Part shown: positions 21,638 through 26,846 of the stretch, one piece after another | Layout: every line of letters begins with the position of its first letter | Position numbering within the stretch: position 1 is the stretch's first letter | Source: a virus | Reading direction: 5' to 3' (one strand) | Length of the DNA: 26,846 nt | Virus record (IMG/VR): IMGVR_UViG_3300034375_003406 | Span: 1-26,846 of that record | Notes under the pieces: generated by a model | Database searches by the model: none | What the model saw: the letters and a program-made list of their open reading frames with translations, nothing else | Told to the model about the DNA's origin: nothing | Made by a program: the position numbers and the translations under genes

Positions 21638-22849
21638 ATGTCGGAAGATATAAAGAACGCTATTCAAGACTTAGGTCAAACTTTCAACGAATTTAAGAAA
21701 GTTAATGACGAAAGACTTGAACAAATTGAGAAAGGCGAGAGTTCAGCATATAACGAAGAAAAACTTTCTAAAATAGAAGCCAAATTGGATTCTTACGAGG
21801 AAATGAATCAGAAGTTAACAATTGCTGAGCAAAACGCTGAACAAATCAAGGAGCAAGTTTCCAAGATTGAGACTATGGTCACTAGACCTGACTCAGGCTT
21901 TGAATCTAAGCAAGTTGATGAGTATCTCAATGCTTTTGATAGATATTGCAGGAAAGGACTTGATGGTCTGCAACCTGATGAAAAGAAAGCATTAACTGTC
22001 AGCAATGACTCAACAGGCGGATATTTAGCACCACCTGAGTATGTGAGAGAATTGTTAAAAACAATTACTGAAATCTCACCTATCAGAAGTATTGCTAGAG
22101 TTCGTTCCACAGGTGCTAGAAGCATCCAAATCCCAAAAAGAGATGGACAATTCGCAGCACAGTGGGTTTCTGAAAGTGGTACTAGAAGTGAAACTACTGG
22201 ATATACAGTCGGTTTAGAAGAACTACCTGCACACGAAATGTATGCATTGGTAGATATCTCTGAGCAAGACTTAGAAGATACAGTGTTTGACTTGGAAGCA
22301 GAAATGCAATCAGAGTTTGCAGAGCAATTTGCAAAAGCTGAAGGAACTGCATTTGTTTCAGGTAACGCAGTAGGCAAGCCACAAGGATTTATGGACGCAA
22401 CTATTACTGAAGTAAATTCAGGAAGTGCTGCTGCTGTAACAGGTGATGGACTCATTTCATTGGTACACAACATTAAGTCTGACTACACAAGAAATGGTAC
22501 TTTTGTTTTCAATAGAGCTACTTTAGCCTCTATCAGAAAGCTGAAAGATACTGCTGGTCAGTATGTGTTCCAACCTGGGATGATGCTCGGTGGCAATATG
22601 GTTAACACCATACTTGGACACCCATATGTTGAAGCTACTGATATGCCAAGTGAAGGTTCTAATACCTATCCAGTTGCATTCGGTGATTTCAGAAGGGCTT
22701 ATATGATCGTTGATAGAGTAAATCTAGCTGTATTACGCGACCCATTCACACAAGCTACAACTGGTAATGTAAGATACATTGCTAGAAAGCGTGTTGGTGG
22801 TCAAGTAATTCAGTCAGAAGCTATCAATAAACTTAAATGTTCAGCTTAA
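21638..22849 (+). CDS. Major capsid protein, HK97 fold
   Basis: A 403-aa protein. The first 100 residues are a coiled-coil delta-like domain (DERLEQIEKG, LDSYEEMNQKLTIAEQNAEQ), which the protease should remove. The shell-forming part begins near STGGYLAPPEYVRELLKTI and includes ISPIRSIARVRSTGARSIQI, FAAQWVSESGTRSETT and VDISEQDLEDTVFDLEAEM, all usual in HK97-type capsids. It assembles the icosahedral head. AGGAG lies before the ATG. The next gene begins after AAGGAG in an 11-nt gap. Confidence 0.95.
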   Translation: MSEDIKNAIQDLGQTFNEFKKVNDERLEQIEKGESSAYNEEKLSKIEAKLDSYEEMNQKLTIAEQNAEQIKEQVSKIETMVTRPDSGFESKQVDEYLNAFDRYCRKGLDGLQPDEKKALTVSNDSTGGYLAPPEYVRELLKTITEISPIRSIARVRSTGARSIQIPKRDGQFAAQWVSESGTRSETTGYTVGLEELPAHEMYALVDISEQDLEDTVFDLEAEMQSEFAEQFAKAEGTAFVSGNAVGKPQGFMDATITEVNSGSAAAVTGDGLISLVHNIKSDYTRNGTFVFNRATLASIRKLKDTAGQYVFQPGMMLGGNMVNTILGHPYVEATDMPSEGSNTYPVAFGDFRRAYMIVDRVNLAVLRDPFTQATTGNVRYIARKRVGGQVIQSEAINKLKCSA

Positions 22850-22859
22850 GGAGTAAACT

Positions 22860-23321
22860 ATGCAAGATTTAACACATAATATTGTCGTAAGTAACTCAAT
22901 TATCAATGCCGTTAAAACTGCTGGTGCTAATGGCACAGGAGTTGACTTAAAAGGCTTTGAAGAAGCTACAGCCATAGTAGATGTTGGTGCAGAAGGAGAT
23001 ACTCTTTCAGGCTCAGTCTACTTTGAAATATCATTAGAGCATTCTGATGACGATTCAACTTACACTGATTGTGTACAGGCTGATATCATCAACGGAACTA
23101 TTGCTGCAGGTGGTATTTGGTTGAAACTGGACGGAACCACAGATGGTGACCCAGGCACAACTGGTGGCAATTGGCAGATTGGGTATGTAGGTGGCAAACG
23201 CTATTTGAGATTGGTACTAGCTAAAACTGGAACTCACTCAACTGGTACACCTATCGCAGGCGTTATTGTAAAGAGCAGACCTCGTAATGCTCCTACAACT
23301 AATGTTGTACACAACGCTTAA
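22860..23321 (+). CDS. Capsid decoration-like structural protein
   Basis: A 153-aa protein, beta-rich, with the pattern of a conserved phage structural family placed after the capsid gene: VDLKGFEEATAIVDVG, FEISLEHSDDDSTYTDCVQA, YVGGKRYLRLVLAKTG and an ending IVKSRPRNAPTTN. It may decorate the capsid or act at the head-tail joint; the position favours decoration. A strong ribosome binding site (AAGGAG) suggests high output. A GC-rich hairpin follows its stop. Confidence 0.75.
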   Translation: MQDLTHNIVVSNSIINAVKTAGANGTGVDLKGFEEATAIVDVGAEGDTLSGSVYFEISLEHSDDDSTYTDCVQADIINGTIAAGGIWLKLDGTTDGDPGTTGGNWQIGYVGGKRYLRLVLAKTGTHSTGTPIAGVIVKSRPRNAPTTNVVHNA

Positions 23322-23333
23322 TTGAGCAAACTT

Positions 23334-23359
23334 TGGGGGGATTAATTCCCCCCATCTTT
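23334..23359 (+). terminator. GC-rich hairpin after the decoration-like gene
   Basis: A stem of about 7 bp (TGGGGGG / CCCCCCA) with an ATTAATT loop, followed by TCTTT. The T-tract is short, so it is probably a partial terminator that lets capsid and decoration genes be made in excess over the tail genes. Confidence 0.6.
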
Positions 23360-23372
23360 ACAGGTAGAAACT

Positions 23373-23738
23373 ATGTCAAGAACATTTAAAGTAATCGTTC
23401 CAAAACCAGCTTCAAGCAATGAGAAAGGAACTGAGGTTAGGCTTTACAAAGCTAACGAAATCATACATTCAGAAGGTCAATGGCAGGATGATGTCATGGA
23501 AGCATTTATTGCTAATGGTTGGGCAATGGAAGTTAAGGTTGATTCAGCAGAACAAACCATACAGGTAGAAGCGGAAGTTAAAGAAGTCAAACGAGCTAGA
23601 AACGATAAAGGTCAATTACAAGCAGACGACCCTAGCACTCCTGATGTGAATGAAGCATGGGAAGGTGGTAAAGCACCTAAAAAAACAACTGCAAAGAAAA
23701 AAACTACCAAGAAAACAACAAAGAAAGCATCTAGCTAA
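23373..23738 (+). CDS. Small structural-region protein with Lys-rich tail
   Basis: A 121-aa protein. The first 70 residues look like a compact alpha/beta unit (FKVIVPKPASSNEKGTEVRL, VMEAFIANGWAMEV). A motif RNDKGQLQADDPSTPDVNEA and a Lys/Thr-rich tail (KKTTAKKKTTKKTTKKAS) follow. The DDPSTPDVNEAW motif recurs in phage proteins placed between capsid and tail genes. The basic tail may bind DNA in the head. Function not established. Confidence 0.72.
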   Translation: MSRTFKVIVPKPASSNEKGTEVRLYKANEIIHSEGQWQDDVMEAFIANGWAMEVKVDSAEQTIQVEAEVKEVKRARNDKGQLQADDPSTPDVNEAWEGGKAPKKTTAKKKTTKKTTKKASS

Positions 23739-23809
23739 ATTCTTTGTTATAGTTAAACGAGCAGATGCTTACAGAATGGTAGATACCATGCAATTTATAG
23801 GAAGTTTTA

Positions 23810-24160
23810 ATGAGTGCAGGTTATCATCATTTCATCATAGAGCAGGGCGCAACATTTGGTCAGACCCTAACTCTTAAAGATTCATCAGATGCAGTTATAA
23901 ATTTAACTGGTTTTTCAGGCGCAATGCAGTTAAGAGAAAATCCTGATGCATCATCCGCAGTATTAGAAATAACAACAGCCAACACTCGCATGACTATGGG
24001 CGGTATTGCAGGAACTATCACGCTAGAAGTCAGCGCTACAGACACAGCAGCTTTGACTGCATCAGACGGTGTGTTTGATTTAGAGATCACCAGTGGAGCA
24101 GGTGTTGTATCAAGGCTTATAGAGGGTACTTACAGCATACGCAGGAACATAACTAGATGA
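23810..24160 (+). CDS. Small structural-type protein upstream of tail fibre
   Basis: A 116-aa, beta-rich protein: HFIIEQGATFGQTLTLKDSS, VINLTGFSGAMQLRENPD, DGVFDLEITSGAGVVSRLIE and an ending GTYSIRRNITR. This pattern, an Ig- or fibre-attachment-like unit, is common just before long fibre genes in phages. AGGAAG precedes the ATG. Its TGA overlaps the fibre start as ATGA, so the two are coupled and it may join the fibre to the particle or help it fold. Confidence 0.75.
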   Translation: MSAGYHHFIIEQGATFGQTLTLKDSSDAVINLTGFSGAMQLRENPDASSAVLEITTANTRMTMGGIAGTITLEVSATDTAALTASDGVFDLEITSGAGVVSRLIEGTYSIRRNITR

Positions 24161-26846
24161 GTGCCGTAGATTCCATAACAATAACCAATACAGATCAAAC
24201 CAATCAGATTGAGGTTACCTCTACTGACGGAATTACTGTTACCACTGTAGGCACACAGGGTCTAGCAGGACCAAGTGCAATTATGAGTCGTGGTTTAGAT
24301 CAAACCACAGCAACATCAAGCAACAACGGTGCATTGCTCGTATACGATCATGGTAATGAGAAATGGACTGCTTCAAATACAACTGCAGCACAATCTCTAA
24401 CACAGTTAATCTATAACTTGCAGTTAGGAGGTAGTGGCTCTACTGTTACAACCATCCTTGACGAAGATAACATGGCTTCTAATAGTGCAACTGCTTTAGC
24501 TACACAGCAAAGCATCAAAGCCTATGTAGACAGTGAATTAACAGCAGCAGACTTAGATTTAACAGACGGAGATGGTAATAACCTTTCTATTGACCTTGAT
24601 TCACAGGTTTTAGGTCTTATTGGTGGAGATGGTATTGATTCTACTATCAGCAGTACAAACTTTACTTTTGATTTAGACTCAACAGTTGCTAGATTAACTT
24701 CAGCACAAACATTAACAAACAAAACTTTAACAAGTCCAGTTCTTAACGGCACACTTTCAGGAACAGCTTTTCTTGATGAGGATAACTTTAGTTCTAATAG
24801 TGCCGTAGCAGTAGCATCACAACAATCTATTAAAGCTTATGTAGATGCTGCAATCACAGCTGAAGATTTAGACATCACAGACGGAACTGAGATAGGTTCT
24901 ATAGATTTAGACTCTGAAACCATGGGTATTCTCGGTGGCACAGGGCTTACTTCTAACCTAAGTGGTAATAACTTTACCCTTGCTATAGATAGTACCATAG
25001 CAACGCTTACAGGAACGCAGACACTAACAAATAAGACACTTACTGAACCAATTATTGCAACAATAAGCAATACAGGAACAATTACTCTGCCAACATCAAC
25101 AGATACATTGGTTGGTCGTGCTACAACAGACACACTTACAAACAAAACATTAACCGCACCGAAACTTAACGGTTCTACACCTATTATTGCTACTGGAACA
25201 GAGGTTAATGTACTTGACGGAGACACCTCAGCATCAGCAGTAGTTATAGTAGACGAAGATCAAATCATTGTTAATGATAATGGAACAATGAAACAGGTTG
25301 CTGTTACTAGGTTAGATAACTATGTATCAGGAACAACAAAGACACTTACAAACAAAACATTAACAGCACCAGTAATTAATAGTGGTGTAATAAATACAGG
25401 ATTATCAGGCACAGCTTTCTTAGACGAAGATGATATGTCATCTAACTCTGCTACAAAGGTTGCTTCACAGCAATCTATCAAAGCTTATGTTGATTCACAG
25501 GTAACAGCACAAGACTTAGATATAACTGATGGCACAACAACCATAGCCATTGATCTTGATTCAGAAACACTCTCTTTATTAGGTAGCACAGGTATAGATG
25601 CAACAGCTAGTGGCAATGGAGTTACATTTGCCATAGACAGTACAGTTGCAACATTGGCTGATGCTCAAACTTTTACAAATAAAACCATAGACCTTGATAA
25701 CAACACTTTATCTAACATAGAAGTAGATAATTTTAAATCAGGGGTACTTGATACAGACCTAAACAGTGTTGCAGCTACAGATACTACTATTGCATCAGCC
25801 AAAGCTATTAAAACTTATGTTGATGCCAACATTACAGCACAAGACCTAGATATTACAGACGGTTCTACAACTATTGCGATAGACCTTGATTCTGAAACAT
25901 TGTCTTTGCTTGGTGGTACAGGAGTTACAGCCACAGCTTCAGGCAATGGCGTAACCTTTGCAATAGGTCAATCAGTAGGCACAGGTGATGATGTTGTATT
26001 TAACCAAGTAACAAGTGATTTAGTTGGTAATTCAAGCACAGCAACAGCATTAGAGACAGCTAGAGCAATAGCACTATCAGGGGATGTTGTTGGTACTGCA
26101 AACTTTGATGGTACAGCAGGCATATCAATTTCCACAACGATACAAGCTAACAGCGTTGCATTAGGAACAGATACTACTGGTTCTTATGTTTCAAGCTTAG
26201 TTGCAGGAACAGGTATCACATTAGCAAACAATAGTGGTGAAACAGCTACACCTACCATATCAATTGGTCAAGCAGTTGGTACTACTGATGATGTTGAGTT
26301 CGGAACAGTTACAGCAAGTTTAACTGGCAATGCTTCAACGGCTACTGCTTTAGCAACTGGTCGTACAATCGCCCTAGCAGGTGATGTCGTGGCTTCAGGC
26401 GTTAGTTTTGATGGAACAGGTAACATAAGCCTAACCACAACAATTCAACCAAATAGCGTGGCTCTCGCAACAGACACTACTGGTAATTATGTATCAGGAA
26501 TTAGTGGAACAGCTAATGAAATAGAAGTAACAGGTTCAGGCAGCGAAGATGCAACAGTAACAATTGGATTACCTGACAATGTAACGATATCAGGTAATTT
26601 GACTGTTAACGGAACAACCACCACAACAGATACTAATGAACTTCATGTTACAGACCCATTAATTAAATTAGCAAAAGACAATACAGCTAATTCATTGGAT
26701 ATAGGTTTTTACGGTCAATACAGAGCATCAGGTTCTACCAATCAGTTTACAGGCTTATTTAGAGATCAAAACGACAGTGGCAAATACAAACTCTTTGAAT
26801 TATTAGAGGTAGAGCCAACAACCACAGTCAATACAAGTGGTACTGG
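24157..26846 (+). CDS. Repeat-rich tail fibre protein (3' end outside window)
   Basis: The frame is open for 896 codons from ATG 24157 to the right edge. The sequence is rich in Thr, Ser, Gly and Ala, with short TLTNKTLT motifs. It contains four copies of a roughly 58-residue unit (LDEDN, SIKAYVD, DLDITDG and IDLDSETL cores) and two copies of a roughly 78-residue unit (DDVVFNQVTSDLVGNSSTAT type). Near the edge, NLTVNGTTTTTDTNELH, DPLIKLAKDN and DIGFYGQYRASG mark a module common in marine phage fibres. It should be the adhesin or a long fibre that sets host range; the receptor-binding end lies outside the window. Confidence 0.85.
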   Translation, partial: MSAVDSITITNTDQTNQIEVTSTDGITVTTVGTQGLAGPSAIMSRGLDQTTATSSNNGALLVYDHGNEKWTASNTTAAQSLTQLIYNLQLGGSGSTVTTILDEDNMASNSATALATQQSIKAYVDSELTAADLDLTDGDGNNLSIDLDSQVLGLIGGDGIDSTISSTNFTFDLDSTVARLTSAQTLTNKTLTSPVLNGTLSGTAFLDEDNFSSNSAVAVASQQSIKAYVDAAITAEDLDITDGTEIGSIDLDSETMGILGGTGLTSNLSGNNFTLAIDSTIATLTGTQTLTNKTLTEPIIATISNTGTITLPTSTDTLVGRATTDTLTNKTLTAPKLNGSTPIIATGTEVNVLDGDTSASAVVIVDEDQIIVNDNGTMKQVAVTRLDNYVSGTTKTLTNKTLTAPVINSGVINTGLSGTAFLDEDDMSSNSATKVASQQSIKAYVDSQVTAQDLDITDGTTTIAIDLDSETLSLLGSTGIDATASGNGVTFAIDSTVATLADAQTFTNKTIDLDNNTLSNIEVDNFKSGVLDTDLNSVAATDTTIASAKAIKTYVDANITAQDLDITDGSTTIAIDLDSETLSLLGGTGVTATASGNGVTFAIGQSVGTGDDVVFNQVTSDLVGNSSTATALETARAIALSGDVVGTANFDGTAGISISTTIQANSVALGTDTTGSYVSSLVAGTGITLANNSGETATPTISIGQAVGTTDDVEFGTVTASLTGNASTATALATGRTIALAGDVVASGVSFDGTGNISLTTTIQPNSVALATDTTGNYVSGISGTANEIEVTGSGSEDATVTIGLPDNVTISGNLTVNGTTTTTDTNELHVTDPLIKLAKDNTANSLDIGFYGQYRASGSTNQFTGLFRDQNDSGKYKLFELLEVEPTTTVNTSGT
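24457..25923 (+). repeat. Four copies of a 58-residue coding repeat in the tail fibre
   Basis: The copies are at about 24457-24633, 24772-24945, 25420-25593 and 25747-25923. Each reads LDEDN (or LDTDL in the last), then SIKAYVD (KAIKTYVD in the last), DLDITDG (DLDLTDG in the first) and a SIDLDSE-like end. Copies 3 and 4 are closest in their second halves, and the spacers differ. Confidence 0.8.
25963..26499 (+). repeat. Two copies of a 78-residue coding repeat in the tail fibre
   Basis: The copies are at about 25963-26196 and 26263-26499. Both run from IGQ(S/A)VGT through GN(S/A)STATAL and IAL(S/A)GDVV to NSVAL(G/A)TDTTG. They are diverged at many positions but keep nearly the same length, which fits a trimeric beta-solenoid-like fibre shaft. 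Confidence 0.8.

Noticed and set aside
21808-22473. Leftward 221-aa open frame
   Set aside because: It is antisense to the major capsid gene, is rich in Ser and Cys, and has no ribosome binding site or recognisable domain.
23650-23877. Rightward 75-aa frame across the Lys-rich tail
   Set aside because: It is an out-of-frame reading of the A-rich Lys codons and runs into the next gene.
1-26846. tRNA genes, CRISPR arrays, insertion sequences, integrase or att site
   Set aside because: I looked for cloverleaf-like stretches, spaced direct repeats, transposase motifs and recombinase motifs and found none I could support.

Overview
The window is AT-rich phage DNA with tightly packed genes. The spanin pair, holin-like protein and endolysin imply a Gram-negative host. 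The HK97-type head genes, the tail-fibre repeats and several small families look like those of uncultured marine caudoviruses (pelagic alphaproteobacterial hosts such as SAR11 or SAR116). That host guess is inference from gene style. I see no integrase, tRNA, CRISPR array or insertion sequence.

Layout. (1) 1-3741, rightward: a membrane CHASE2 class III nucleotide cyclase (cut by the left edge), a small protein, i-spanin, nested o-spanin, a holin-like peptide, an SNase-type nuclease, an E-C-T endolysin and a 71-aa protein. (2) 3743-5798, leftward: two small unknown proteins, then six micro-genes of 32-63 codons, mostly overlapping, four of them membrane peptides, ending in a 2OG-Fe(II) oxygenase split by a -1 frameshift. 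(3) 5876-8623, leftward recombination block: a 106-aa protein, RecB/Cas4-like nuclease, Rad52/Erf-like annealing protein, winged-helix-like protein, DUF736-like protein and an HNH protein with an SSB-like acidic tail. (4) 8712-10788, rightward: HTH regulator, cytidylyltransferase-like enzyme, ParB-domain protein and a TET-associated-type glycosyltransferase (TAGT), a candidate nucleic-acid hypermodification cassette. (5) 10781-14041, leftward replication block: DUF3846-like protein, two unknowns, a winged-helix replication protein and a primase-helicase. (6) 14198-18837, rightward packaging and portal genes: TerS, TerL, a portal with a long C-terminal extension, and a MuF-like protein. (7) 18834-20551, a leftward island of six small genes inside the head module. 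(8) 20690-26846, rightward: prohead protease, HK97 major capsid protein, decoration-like protein, two small structural-type proteins, and a repeat-rich tail fibre cut by the right edge.

Control. Four leftward operons share a promoter-leader module: a conserved AT-rich box (CC-N6-GG next to GGAATA on the + strand), a TTTAC(A/T) -35, a -10 after 16-17 bp, and in most copies a TTAATTAA leader before the start codon. Related boxes lie just downstream of perfect TATAAT hexamers of two rightward promoters (before the HTH gene and before terS). This suggests that one regulator coordinates the leftward operons with the rightward genes. Two strong intrinsic terminators lie in the leftward units and one GC-rich hairpin lies in the head operon.

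Most notable: the phage-borne CHASE2 cyclase in the lysis operon, the NTase-ParB-TAGT cassette, the coupled micro-gene cluster, the dispersed promoter modules and the frameshifted oxygenase.
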